64,000 bases of DNA from Bradyrhizobium sp. 132 (GCF_023074185.1 NZ_JADPKY010000099.1:1-64000); one strand, 5' to 3'; positions 33,920 to 41,934 are shown, counted from the first letter of the stretch. Notes: a model not told the origin generated them from the sequence alone. Program-made: numbers and translations.

Positions 33920-34543
33920 TCAGGCGTTGCGATCGCCGCCAAGTGAGGCCCAGTAGTTCGGATTCTTGGGCATCTGGATGCGGACCCAGCGATAGGATTT
34001 CTTCGACCAGGGCAGGATATGCCCGGTGAGATTGTCCAGCACGAGATCGCCGGAGAACGTGCGCACCACGACCACGAGATGATGCTCACCCCAGGTCGTT
34101 ACGACCTCGCTGAGCAACACCGAGCGCGCTGGGAAGCCCTTGGCGATCAGATCGTGACGTTTTGTCACGGCGTAATCGTTGCAGTCGCCGCTCGCAGGAT
34201 GCAGCAGCCACTTCTCGCCGCGCAGCCCTTCCGAATTGGGCTCGGGTCGGATCGCGCTATTGGCCCGCTGATTGACCTCCTGAAGCAGAGCCAGCCGCTC
34301 GGCCGTGAGCTTTAGACGACCGCCCCTGAACACGATTTGCCGCGGTCGCGGCTTACACTCGCCCTCGTACTTCAGGCAAAAGATCGTGAACGCCATCGGC
34401 GCCAAGGTCGGCTGGTCGAACTTGATGTACTGGATGGCGCCGCGCAACGCCAACGGCGCACCAACAAAGGCGGCCTCGGCCTTGTGCTGGCCCGCAGTCA
34501 ATAGAGCGGCGGCAACCGCCAGGAACTTTAAGATTTTGCGCAT
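33920..34543 (-). CDS. Transglutaminase-like cysteine peptidase (BTLCP type)
   Basis: A 207-residue secreted protein with signal peptide (LKFLAVAAALLTAG, cleaved near AEAA). The catalytic triad of the PF06035 family is complete: Cys121 in ASGDCNDYAVTK, His in WGEHHLV (154/155) and Asp170 in DLVLDNLTG. FTIFCLKYEGEC is the typical N-terminal pattern. ATG 34543 follows GGGGAG. Members such as LapG release large adhesins in response to cyclic-di-GMP; others have unknown targets. A frameshifted relative lies at 6051-6594. Its substrate here is not known. Confidence 0.9.
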   Translation of the reverse strand: MRKILKFLAVAAALLTAGQHKAEAAFVGAPLALRGAIQYIKFDQPTLAPMAFTIFCLKYEGECKPRPRQIVFRGGRLKLTAERLALLQEVNQRANSAIRPEPNSEGLRGEKWLLHPASGDCNDYAVTKRHDLIAKGFPARSVLLSEVVTTWGEHHLVVVVRTFSGDLVLDNLTGHILPWSKKSYRWVRIQMPKNPNYWASLGGDRNA

Positions 34544-34734
34544 GTCGCGCTCCCCATTCTTGTTGGGGAAACGCTACGCGAGACGTCTTGAAATCCGGCT
34601 CAAATGCCGAGCCATTTTTTAGTCAAAACGGTCGCAACTCCGTCAGAAACAATTAAGAATACCGATACGTAATCTGTTCTGCTATGAGCGATCATGACGT
34701 CCATTCATGACGCCCGACGCGATTCGACCAGCTG

Positions 34735-35472
34735 ATGGGCCTTTCCAAGCGCTTTCGTAAGAACGTCAAGCCTCGGCTTCCCGACGGCGTGAGGATCTAT
34801 GCCATTGGCGATGTGCATGGACGCGCCGATTTGCTTCAATCCCTCTTAACCGTCATTGACGCCGACCTTGCCCGATCCAACCCCGGGCGCGCCATCCAGG
34901 TCTTTCTCGGCGACTATGTCGACCGCGGCCCGGACTCGCGCGCCGTGCTTGATATCCTGATCGAACGCTCGAAGTCGCACGAAACGGTTTGCCTCAAAGG
35001 CAACCACGAGGTGTTCCTGCTCGAGGTGCTGAGGGATCCAGCACGCCTTCAGGAGTGGCGCCACTATGGCGGCCTGCTCACGCTGGTCTCGTACGGCATC
35101 TCGCCAACCATGAATCCATCGGCAGAACAACAGGTCGAGCTGATCGAGGGATTGAAGCGCGCGATGCCGCCCGAGCATCTCGCCTTCTTGGAGAAGCTGC
35201 CTTCATCGTTTACCTGCGGCGACTTCTTTTTTGTTCATGCCGGCGTCAAGCCCGGCGTTGCGCTCGACCGTCAAAAAGATGAGGATCTGCTTTGGATCCG
35301 CGAGGAATTCCTGGAGTCCGAAAGACGTTTTGGAAAATACATCGTGCACGGTCATACCCCGGTGAGCGCGCCCGATATCCGCCCCAACCGCATCAATATC
35401 GACACCGGCGCTTACGCGACCGGCAACTTGACGCTGCTTACGATCCAAGGCGATAGTCTCATGGCAATTTAG
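34735..35472 (+). CDS. Metallophosphoesterase (PPP-type Ser/Thr phosphatase-like)
   Basis: A 245-residue cytoplasmic protein with the full PPP metal-binding set: GDVHG (residues 25-29), GDYVDRG (59-65), GNHE (89-92), a His in FFFVHAG, and HGHTP (205-209). The size matches bacterial PrpA/PrpB and ApaH-like enzymes. It may dephosphorylate a protein, perhaps the tyrosine kinase of the EPS system, or cleave a dinucleotide; the sequence does not decide. Confidence 0.88.
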   Translation: MGLSKRFRKNVKPRLPDGVRIYAIGDVHGRADLLQSLLTVIDADLARSNPGRAIQVFLGDYVDRGPDSRAVLDILIERSKSHETVCLKGNHEVFLLEVLRDPARLQEWRHYGGLLTLVSYGISPTMNPSAEQQVELIEGLKRAMPPEHLAFLEKLPSSFTCGDFFFVHAGVKPGVALDRQKDEDLLWIREEFLESERRFGKYIVHGHTPVSAPDIRPNRINIDTGAYATGNLTLLTIQGDSLMAI

Positions 35473-35535
35473 GCCTGCCGCCGAAGCCATCTGGCTGGCT
35501 GTTGGGCCGCCCCATCGATATCCCAGAATTTTGTC

Positions 35536-36198
35536 ATGAATCGCATTATCTCGCTTCGGATCATCGGCGTCGGAATCGCAATGCTCCTGTTCTTTTATGC
35601 AGGGCTTGGGTTCTATGGTGACCTTGTGCGGCCGAATTTTCGCGCCAGCGATTTGTTCTCGGTCGAGCTTCCGCCCCAGCAGGCCAATCTGGCTGCTTCC
35701 GGTTTTCTGTCGTCACTGTCATGGGATGGCGACTTGCTTGCGAACTATGCCGCGGCGAGGGCCGCGGACATACTTCACCGCCCCGCGATCGATGCGAGCG
35801 CCAGGACGCGCGAGAACAAACAGGCCCAAGCTGCGGTGATCACCGCCTTGCAAGTATCGCCGATCAGGCCCGCGCTATGGCTAGCCCTTGGCACGCTGAA
35901 GGTACAGTCGGGCGATTCCGCGATCCCCGCGCTGAAAATGTCATACTTGACCGGAGCGGTACCGATCGACGTTGCGTTCTCGCGCATCCAAACTGTCACC
36001 TCGGGTGCGGCTGCCAGCGACGAGGAGATCAAACTGCTGGCGCAATCAGATATCCGCGCGGCGCTTGCCAACCGCTCCCGTTACGAGCCGCTCTTGATCG
36101 CAGCCTACGTGCAGGCGACGCCGCAGGGCAAGCAGCTCCTGCTGGAGACGACGCAGGTGACCGATCCCAAGTTCAATGAGATCATGCGCCGCTACTGA
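35536..36198 (+). CDS. Membrane-anchored hypothetical protein, 220 aa
   Basis: One N-terminal membrane segment (IGVGIAMLLFFYAGLGFYG) followed by a helical periplasmic domain (LLANYAAARAADILHRPAID, ALWLALGTLKVQSGDSAIPA, LKMSYLTGAVPIDVAFSRIQ) with tetratricopeptide-like spacing, similar in style to the protein behind exoP. It lies 63 bases after the phosphatase gene and probably shares its transcript. No family recognised. Confidence 0.7.
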   Translation: MNRIISLRIIGVGIAMLLFFYAGLGFYGDLVRPNFRASDLFSVELPPQQANLAASGFLSSLSWDGDLLANYAAARAADILHRPAIDASARTRENKQAQAAVITALQVSPIRPALWLALGTLKVQSGDSAIPALKMSYLTGAVPIDVAFSRIQTVTSGAAASDEEIKLLAQSDIRAALANRSRYEPLLIAAYVQATPQGKQLLLETTQVTDPKFNEIMRRY

Positions 36199-36228
36199 CG
36201 TTCGGGGCTTTTGCCAGCCGTGGATTTT

Positions 36229-36678
36229 TCAATGCGCCGCTTTCGGCGCGATCGGCACGAAATCCTGCTCGCGGCGCGGTTGATCCGGTCGACCCTGGTA
36301 GACCAACATGCCCTTTTTGGTCGAGACGATATCGCCTCGCTGCAGGCTGTCGTCGTTGAGGAGGCGTTCGGTCGCGACAAGGTCCGGATCTTCGGGGACC
36401 GGCTTATAGAGCTCTGGATGCTCCCGCCGCTCGCGCGAGACCTCTTTGGCTCGTTGCCGCGCGTCGTCGATACGCTGACGCCATTCGTCGCGGCTGACTT
36501 CTGGCTCGCTCGACGGAAGATAGTCGTTGAGCGAGCGCTCCGGTTCGGCCTGAGCAAGACACAAGCACGGACAGGTGAGAGCAAAGCCGATTGCACAGGC
36601 AACGGTCACGACCGCTCTAGACAGCGCCCCAAGCCGCCTTGCGTAAGCTGGCGAGTGGTGACATCGAGCGGTTCGCAC
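36229..36678 (-). CDS. Secreted hypothetical protein, 149 aa
   Basis: GTG 36676-36678 with GGAG eight bases upstream is the best start; the frame is open further but without a ribosome site. A signal peptide (VVTVACAIGFALTCPCLCLA, then QAEPE) leads to a highly charged mature part (RDEWRQRIDDARQRAKEVSR, ERREHPELYKPVPEDPD) that looks helical. No cysteines in the mature region. Unrecognised. Confidence 0.6.
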   Translation of the reverse strand: MRTARCHHSPAYARRLGALSRAVVTVACAIGFALTCPCLCLAQAEPERSLNDYLPSSEPEVSRDEWRQRIDDARQRAKEVSRERREHPELYKPVPEDPDLVATERLLNDDSLQRGDIVSTKKGMLVYQGRPDQPRREQDFVPIAPKAAH

Positions 36679-36821
36679 GCTGACGACTCCAAAGATAGAG
36701 CAACAAGAATGACCCGAGCCGCAAGCTCCTCGTCTCTGCTTCTTCAGTTTATACCCTTGCCAATTGCAAGAAGCCAATTCGCGGGCAAGCTTGGTGCTTT
36801 AGCTCGCGAGGATTTTGGCCC

Positions 36822-37228
36822 GTGGTCCGCAACATTGTTTGCTTGGTTCTGGCAATCTGGTTTGGGACGTATTCGGCGACGGCAGGCCCGATCGAATATC
36901 CGCAAGTCATCCATCCCAATACGAAGCCGTTGATCAGAAGGCCGGGATCAGAAGGCCGGCGGTCACTTTGTTCTATGGTCGGAGCGGGAAAGAATCTTCT
37001 ATGGCCTCGACCAAAAGCTGTTTCCAGGAGCCCGGTCTGTCGACATCACCCAGGTCACCCCAAGCGTTGTCCCGATCACGCTGACCTATGTCGAGGTACG
37101 GACGGTCGGCAACGCCACCCTCGGACTATTTGTACTTGGCGGGGAATGTCCGCTTCCGCGTCAGCGGAATGAGCCTCAAGTTTAGCAACTTTCCCAGCGG
37201 CGGCGGAATGACGCCCAACGGACAATAG
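36822..37228 (+). pseudogene. Secreted protein gene with several frameshifts
   Basis: Protein-like segments occur in successive frames. ATG 36822 opens a signal peptide (MVRNIVCLVLAIWFGTYSAT) and GPIEYPQVIHPN. In a second frame the reading goes YEAVDQKAG, then, past a perfect 14-bp tandem duplication, HFVLWSERERIFYGLDQKLF and SVDITQVTPSVVPITLTYVE. In a third, YLYLAGNVRFRVSGMSLKFS and a stop TAG at 37226-37228. A lost base near 36923, the duplication at 36932-36959, and a shift near 37124 explain the pattern. The ancestral protein would be about 130 residues. Function unknown. Confidence 0.65.
36932..36959. repeat. 14-bp perfect tandem duplication
   Basis: GATCAGAAGGCCGG occurs at 36932-36945 and again at 36946-36959 with no gap. 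Removing one copy joins two protein-like frames of the surrounding pseudogene, so it looks like a replication-slippage event. Confidence 0.95.
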
Positions 37229-37463
37229 CCGGCCAGCTGGAGGCCGCCCTCTCACCTAAGCTCCGCAAGGCCAATATTGCCAGCTGGCTGCATCGCGGCG
37301 CAGTGTCGAGTGGCGGCTCAGGCAAGCCCGCTCTGCGCCAAGGAGCGGACGCCGTTTGCTTTGTCAGAGGACGCGGTGAAGCGGATGACGATGATCCCAG
37401 CTGCAGCCGAGCGCCTCCAGCGGCTGCGGTCGCCGTGTATGCAGATCCAGAGGCCGTCCAGGG

Positions 37464-37706
37464 CTACCGCCGGCTGGACGAACCACTGCCTCGGGTTCTG
37501 TTGCCGTAATAAGGTCGCGCGTGCCCGCCGCTAATCAGTGGTGCCTGAATCCGGCTCGGGATATTCCTCGTCGCGGTGGTCGGGGAAGGCTGCGAGGGAT
37601 TGACGATGATCACGTTGCGGTTGGGGGTTGACGGATCATTGACCCCTTGGGCAGCAGCGATACCCGGCACCACAAGAACGAGGGCAGTCAAAACTAATCG
37701 TTTCAT
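37464..37706 (-). CDS. Small secreted protein, 80 aa
   Basis: ATG 37706 has GGGAG seven bases upstream. The signal peptide (KRLVLTALVLVVPGIAAA, then QGV) is clear. The mature 58 residues are rich in Asn/Pro/Ser/Thr and Arg (STPNRNVIIVNPSQPSPTTA) and look disordered. A next gene at 37783-38031 is similar in build. Function unknown. The 235 bases between this gene and the pseudogene ending at 37228 hold no assigned gene. Confidence 0.6.
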   Translation of the reverse strand: MKRLVLTALVLVVPGIAAAQGVNDPSTPNRNVIIVNPSQPSPTTATRNIPSRIQAPLISGGHARPYYGNRTRGSGSSSRR

Positions 37707-37782
37707 TGATATCTCCCGAGCAAGAACGCCGGGCAGGCGATCACCGTTCCTTCACGGCTCCGTCAAAGTTCCTTGGGCGTCC

Positions 37783-38031
37783 TTACCGAGGCACGGTAAC
37801 CAATTTGCCATCTCTCCAGACGCCCTGAGCTGCCGTTCCGCTCGGTAGCGTGCCTGGCGCCAGGTTCCGAACGGCGGTGGGCCGTGAGGCGCTTTGGGTC
37901 GTTGCGGTCTTCTTTGTAGGTGTGGTGACGATGCTGGTGCTCGTCAAATTGGCCTTGTCCCTGACCCCTTGTGCAAAAGAAGGTTGCACCAGAAGAGCCA
38001 CAAACGTGAGTGCTATGAGACCGTCGCGCAT
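37783..38031 (-). CDS. Small secreted protein, 82 aa
   Basis: ATG 38031 starts MRDGLIALTFVALLVQPSFA with a cleavage near AQG. The mature region is Thr/Ala-rich (LTSTSIVTTPTKKTATTQSA) and ends in GTAAQGVWRDGKLVTVPR, a short ordered motif. Like its neighbour it begins with QGV after cleavage, so the two may be relatives. The longer open frame up to 38181 is not supported by a start signal. Confidence 0.55.
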   Translation of the reverse strand: MRDGLIALTFVALLVQPSFAQGVRDKANLTSTSIVTTPTKKTATTQSASRPTAVRNLAPGTLPSGTAAQGVWRDGKLVTVPR

Positions 38032-38214
38032 GATCAAAATACCGGAAAGAGGAACTCGTCCAACTGTCACAGCCTTCTGCCTAAAAGCAAGCCCCCGAAG
38101 CTGGTCCGACAAGGGCTCTTGCAAGCTGGCGATCAGAGCGGCTTTCGCAGCGATGGGATTTGACGCGGAAAAGCCTAGCAAAACTGCCTATTCCGGGTTA
38201 CTTGATCGGCCTTG

Positions 38215-39420
38215 ATGACCGACCCCAGCGACACTGCCGCCGGCGCTCCAAATACGCACGCTATCAAGGCCGGGTTTGTGCGTCTACTGTCCGGGCGGAT
38301 TCGCGACATATCCCGCGACCCGCGGCAGATCCGCGAGATCGTGTACGAGCAGGCCCGCATCAAGCTCCTGGAACAATTCACCCATGGCGACGCACGGGAA
38401 TCCCGCGAGATCCAGCAAGTGCTGGAACGCGCCATTCGGGAGGTTGAGCTTTCATTTGAACGCGGCGCTCCTGAGCGCGACGCGCTGTCCGCAATGCCGG
38501 AGTCGGCGCTAGACGTCGCTTCGCATCAGTCGCCGCTCCGTCCTCCGACTCCCGTTACGAATCTGGCGCCCGTTCAGAAGCTTGCGGAAACATGGCCCGG
38601 TTCTGTCGCACCGCCAAGACCGCCCGACCAGTCCTCGCGAAGCGACATCATCAACTCCCTCATCCGATTAGCCGCCATCCTGGTCATCATTGCCGGCGCC
38701 AGCGCTGCAGTTACTTATTGGCCGCGGTTGAGGACACAATTCGTCGCATTGTGGCAGTCCGCGACGCTGTCCAAGCGCACCTCGACAAGCTCCGAGCCTC
38801 AACCCACCGTCGCTGTGACTCCATCTAGCGGTGAGAACGTCGAACGGACACCGGATCAACCGAAGGAGCCGGCGACGGCTGCGCAACCCTCGATGCCGTT
38901 GCCGACAACCTTCGGCGTCTACGCCCTGAGCGACGGCCAGCTCCAGGAGCTCAAGCCGGTCCCGGGAAAGATCCCGGACCGCCGTGTCGCGATCTCAGCC
39001 GCAATCAACACGCCGAGCGCGACGACGCTGACAAGCGGAGATGTCAGCTTCATTGTGTTCAGGTCCGACGGTGGTGTCGATGCGACCGGGACCGAGGTTC
39101 GGGTGGTCGCAAAAGTCTCCCGAGCGATGGGCGTCGATACAACCGGGAAAGCGGCCATGGTCACCGCCGGCGACACCTGGGTCATTCGCAGCATGTCCTA
39201 CCCTTACAAAGTAGGTCCGGTCGAGGACCAGCCGAGAATGCTATCGCTGCAGCCGGAGCAGGACGGCTTTACGCTTTCGCCGGGTCGCTACGTCGTGGTG
39301 GTCAAAGGTATGGGCTATGACTTCACCGTGGCCGGGACGCCGACTGATCCCAACCAATGCGTCGAACGCATTAATGCAACGAACGGCGCGTTCTACTCAC
39401 CTTGCCCGCCACGACGTTAA
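38215..39420 (+). CDS. Bitopic membrane protein, 401 aa
   Basis: The N-terminal 90 residues are helical and charged (IREIVYEQARIKLLEQFTHG, REIQQVLERAIREVELSFER). After a Pro-rich linker a single membrane segment lies near residues 145-165 (SLIRLAAILVIIAGASAAVT). The C-terminal domain (residues 220-400) is beta-rich (TFGVYALSDGQLQELKPVPG, SRAMGVDTTGKAAMVTAG) and ends with three Cys (NQCVERI..FYSPCPP). It looks like a cytoplasm-to-periplasm connector. ATG 38215 directly follows a TTG. No family recognised. Confidence 0.7.
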   Translation: MTDPSDTAAGAPNTHAIKAGFVRLLSGRIRDISRDPRQIREIVYEQARIKLLEQFTHGDARESREIQQVLERAIREVELSFERGAPERDALSAMPESALDVASHQSPLRPPTPVTNLAPVQKLAETWPGSVAPPRPPDQSSRSDIINSLIRLAAILVIIAGASAAVTYWPRLRTQFVALWQSATLSKRTSTSSEPQPTVAVTPSSGENVERTPDQPKEPATAAQPSMPLPTTFGVYALSDGQLQELKPVPGKIPDRRVAISAAINTPSATTLTSGDVSFIVFRSDGGVDATGTEVRVVAKVSRAMGVDTTGKAAMVTAGDTWVIRSMSYPYKVGPVEDQPRMLSLQPEQDGFTLSPGRYVVVVKGMGYDFTVAGTPTDPNQCVERINATNGAFYSPCPPRR

Positions 39421-39459
39421 AGCGCGACGGGATTGGATGAATCATCATCGCGTCTCCGT

Positions 39460-39783
39460 TTATTTATTGGCTTTGTTGTCCTTCGGCGTGTCCGCTGGAC
39501 CGTCGTCGACCTTGCCATTGTTCGCGACGCATTTGCTGAAATAGTCGCGCCGCTCCTTGGCCGTCCCCTTGCTGCTACCTGCAGCGGGATTGCCGATCTG
39601 TTTTGGCGGAAAGGCCTTGATCAATGCAGCATCACATGCGCGCGCCACTTCAACGGTAACGGCCGAAGCCGCTACCGGCGCGGCAAAGGCCAACACAAAT
39701 GCCAATCCAATCGACTTTTGCAAATTTCCGAGGGGCACCTGGCTCGCTCCTTCAATCCGTCCGAGAACGCTGGTGGGAACCAT
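39460..39783 (-). CDS. Small secreted protein, 107 aa
   Basis: A signal peptide is visible (GLAFVLAFAAPVAASA). The mature domain has a recognisable pattern: ARACDAALIKAFPPKQIGNP, AAGSSKGTAKERRDYFSKCV, with two conserved Cys likely forming a disulfide. Very similar short proteins recur in Bradyrhizobium-type genomes; the role is unknown. The start may be ATG 39783 or the TTG at 39726 right before the signal core. Confidence 0.6.
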   Translation of the reverse strand: MVPTSVLGRIEGASQVPLGNLQKSIGLAFVLAFAAPVAASAVTVEVARACDAALIKAFPPKQIGNPAAGSSKGTAKERRDYFSKCVANNGKVDDGPADTPKDNKANK

Positions 39784-39946
39784 ATCAAAAAGGACAGAGG
39801 AGGCCAAACATCAAACAGAGCCGATTGGACCCATGCTTGGATTCACTTCTCGGGCCGCAGAGCAGCCGACCTGAGGAATCTGCCCTGGCTTGGTGCCGCC
39901 GAGATCCTGAACCGGGGCACGACGCCGTTGCGGGAACCACCGGTTG

Positions 39947-40372
39947 CTAGCTGTTGAGCTGCGGCGGCTTGAAATCAGGAAAGCGAGTGAGCATCGCGGC
40001 CTTGACGAATTTCAGGTGCGAGATCGTGCTCGCCAGCTCCTTAAGCCGCCGCTGGCCGTTCGAGATATCCGCGGCAAACAGATCCTGATGGTAGTTGTCG
40101 AGCGGCTCCCGCTCCAGATATTCATCGGTGCCGTTGCCGAAGGTGACGGACGCACGCGCCAGCGCATCGTCGACGCGCCGGTTGAGGCCGGCCTGCTCCC
40201 TTTCCGCCTCCTGCAGGGCGGCATCGAGCGCTGTTATCACCGCATCGATCCGCACGCGATCGGTCGCGGCGTCACGCTCGGTGGAGCGGGCCTTGAAGCC
40301 CTTGTCCTCGCGGCGGAGGTTGAGAAGATTGTGTGCGCGTGCCCTCAGGAACAGCTGGAACATTTGGGCCAT
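39947..40372 (-). CDS. Coiled-coil hypothetical protein, 141 aa
   Basis: ATG 40372 starts MAQMFQLFLRARAHNLLNLR. Residues 30-75 form a heptad-rich helix (DAVITALDAALQEAEREQAG) and residues 100-130 another (RLKELASTISHLKFVKAAML), giving an antiparallel coiled-coil protein without Cys or signal peptide. The family is common in Bradyrhizobium-type genomes but has no assigned function known to me. Confidence 0.7.
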   Translation of the reverse strand: MAQMFQLFLRARAHNLLNLRREDKGFKARSTERDAATDRVRIDAVITALDAALQEAEREQAGLNRRVDDALARASVTFGNGTDEYLEREPLDNYHQDLFAADISNGQRRLKELASTISHLKFVKAAMLTRFPDFKPPQLNS

Positions 40373-40405
40373 CCCACTTCTGGCTTTCTAAGCCGCTACC
40401 ATCGG

Positions 40406-40687
40406 TCAGACGTAGTTAACAAAGGCTGAATTTTGCTCTGCCCGGCTCTGCGCTATCCACACCCGCCAGGACCCTTCGTGCTTGGAATAAAGCTCAAGCC
40501 ATCGGATTTCGCCGGTTGCGACGGCCTTTGCGCTCCCATGCTCGATCACCGAATGATCGGCATTCATCGATGGAAGGTCCAGCGCTTCAGATTCCGCGGT
40601 CTCGTCGAGCGAAAGGCCGATCAGAACACGATGCCCTTGCCGATCGACAAAATACCTGCGTGGCGCATTGCGCCCTTGATCAATCAT
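40406..40687 (-). CDS. Small hypothetical protein, 93 aa, second gene of a mini-operon
   Basis: ATG 40687 has GAGGG eight bases upstream and overlaps the stop of the preceding 44-aa gene (ATGATTGA), which settles the start against a longer frame to 40756. The protein begins MIDQGRNAPRRYFVDRQGHR and ends KHEGSWRVWIAQSRAEQNSA. It is soluble, with a strand-rich first half (VLIGLSLDETAESEALDLPS) and a helical, Trp-rich end (RWLELYSKHEGSW). Function unknown. Confidence 0.65.
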   Translation of the reverse strand: MIDQGRNAPRRYFVDRQGHRVLIGLSLDETAESEALDLPSMNADHSVIEHGSAKAVATGEIRWLELYSKHEGSWRVWIAQSRAEQNSAFVNYV

Positions 40688-40814
40688 TGCGACGGCCCTC
40701 ACTGAGGATCCAAGGACCTCGAAGATTTTTGAGCCGCCGACTATAGGTACGAACAAAAGCAGTCAAGAGCAGGACGCAAATTGTCATGCCCAGCAACGCA
40801 ATCAGATACGCCAT
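40680..40814 (-). CDS. 44-aa single-span membrane protein
   Basis: ATG 40814 follows GGGGTAGG. The first 22 residues form one membrane segment (MAYLIALLGMTICVLLLTAF), followed by a basic tail (VRTYSRRLKNLRGPWILSEG) and a TGA at 40680-40682. It is too short for usual gene finders. It overlaps the next start by 8 bases, so both are likely made together. Topology is probably N-out, C-in, as the positive charges follow the segment. Confidence 0.55.
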   Translation of the reverse strand: MAYLIALLGMTICVLLLTAFVRTYSRRLKNLRGPWILSEGRRND

Positions 40815-41002
40815 TTACGCCTACCCCGCAAATCGCGGCAGCTGAACTCTCGCAATCAATTGGTCCATTTCTAAGCGACCGCTCCAAAGCTCACAAGGAC
40901 TGCGACAAATTAACCTAACTGCCCATGGTTATTTCGTGCGCCGCAGTGATCGAGACCAAGTCAGATCGATCCATCGCCGGGATATCGCGCCGGTCCCTGC
41001 CA

Positions 41003-41164
41003 TCACGACGGGCGCTGGCTTCGGCCAACGCCCATCGCGGCCGGAGTATAGGGCGCATACAGGCGATACCGCGCTGATCGCTTGCGGGAGCGCCAGGCCC
41101 GCACACCGTAACCGCAGCAAAAACCTGCCGCAAAAATCGAAGCCGAAACCAGGATCGCTGCCAT
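41003..41164 (-). CDS. 53-aa small membrane protein
   Basis: ATG 41164 has GGGA about ten bases upstream. One hydrophobic segment (MAAILVSASIFAAGFCCGYG) precedes a strongly basic stretch (VRAWRSRKRSARYRLYA) and a Pro/Ala-rich end; stop at 41003-41005. The GYGVRAWRSRKR signature recurs in tiny proteins of Bradyrhizobium-type genomes. A competing longer frame at 40915-41283 on the same strand lacks any such pattern. The 188 bases between this gene and the 44-aa gene show no feature. Confidence 0.55.
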   Translation of the reverse strand: MAAILVSASIFAAGFCCGYGVRAWRSRKRSARYRLYAPYTPAAMGVGRSQRPS

Positions 41165-41760
41165 TTGGAATATTCCCACGTTTTTCTGGAACGTTCCTCC
41201 CTGAGTATTTCAGCTTGTCGTTGTGACGACATCAAGGTCGGCGCCGCTGAAAGTTTTGCCAGACGAAGATGAAGTTTGTGCAACGTGTTGCTTGAAGATT
41301 GATCGTTACGTGAGAGAAACGGGCTCAGGCCGCGAGGATAGCTGATGTTGCCCGAACTTGATGCAACGATGATGTCAACCCCGGTTCACCTCAGGGAGTC
41401 CAATCCGGGACTGCTTTCGCGCATCGCGCCGTCGCCCTGTCTATGCCTTCAGTGTAGTGACGGACCATCTGTAGTGGATCGGGTTCATCTGCGATCCGCT
41501 GGAAGATGTCGCCCGCCACTTACGATCGCGGCTTTGTTAAGCGAAAGCCCCGTGGTTATACGGTGCGGCGCGCCGATTTTTGTCGCGGTAAGGTTGAGCG
41601 GTTAGCTTAACCCGCGGAGTTTGTTGCGAAGTCTCACCAATCGCTTATCCATCGCCTCACCGGGCTCCCCAAGCCCGGCCCCACCCAAGCAAAGCCGCCG
41701 AGCGAACATGGGTCCGCTTGGCGGCTTTGTCTTTGTGTCGACGAGAGGATGATTTCGGTT
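41165..41760. other. Gene-poor stretch
   Basis: Nearly 600 bases with no firm gene. A plus frame at 41345-41605 carries a CLCLQCSDG motif and might be a small zinc-ribbon protein, but lacks a ribosome site and its end is irregular. The two hairpins at 41660-41728 are the only clear structure. Confidence 0.4.
41660..41728. terminator. Double hairpin ahead of the small HTH gene
   Basis: First hairpin: CCGGGCT (41660-41666) with AGCCCGG (41672-41678). Second: AAAGCCGCCGAGCG (41691-41704) with CGCTTGGCGGCTTT (41715-41728), 14 bp with one G-T pair and a 10-base loop, followed by GTCTTTG. The second fits a bidirectional terminator; no firmly assigned gene ends directly here, so a small RNA 3' end is also possible. 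Confidence 0.5.
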
Positions 41761-41934
41761 ATGGCGCGCAAGCCCTGGTCGTTCAAAGAGGACCGCCGGT
41801 TGATGGAGTTGGCTAAGTCTTCGACTTCGCTGGAAGAGGCGGCGAAACAGCTCGGGCGCACGCCTGACGCAGTCAAGCGGATGGCCTTGCGGCTTGGTCT
41901 TTCGTTGAAGCCGAGGTCAGGCAAGAAGGACTAG
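41761..41934 (+). CDS. Small SANT/Myb-like DNA-binding protein, 57 aa
   Basis: From ATG 41761 (ATG 41749 is also possible): MARKPWSFKEDRRLMELAKS, then SLEEAAKQLGRTPDAVKRMA and LRLGLSLKPRSGKKD. The W and the helix-turn-helix spacing (KPW..ED..L.EL...S...AA..LGRT..AV) are those of short Myb/SANT-like proteins found in many copies in Bradyrhizobium-type genomes. It should bind DNA; its target is unknown. The gene is preceded by the double hairpin. Confidence 0.7.
   Translation: MARKPWSFKEDRRLMELAKSSTSLEEAAKQLGRTPDAVKRMALRLGLSLKPRSGKKD

Noticed and set aside
40915..41283. Minus-strand 122-codon frame
   Set aside because: It overlaps the better-supported 53-aa membrane protein in another frame and has no signature of its own.
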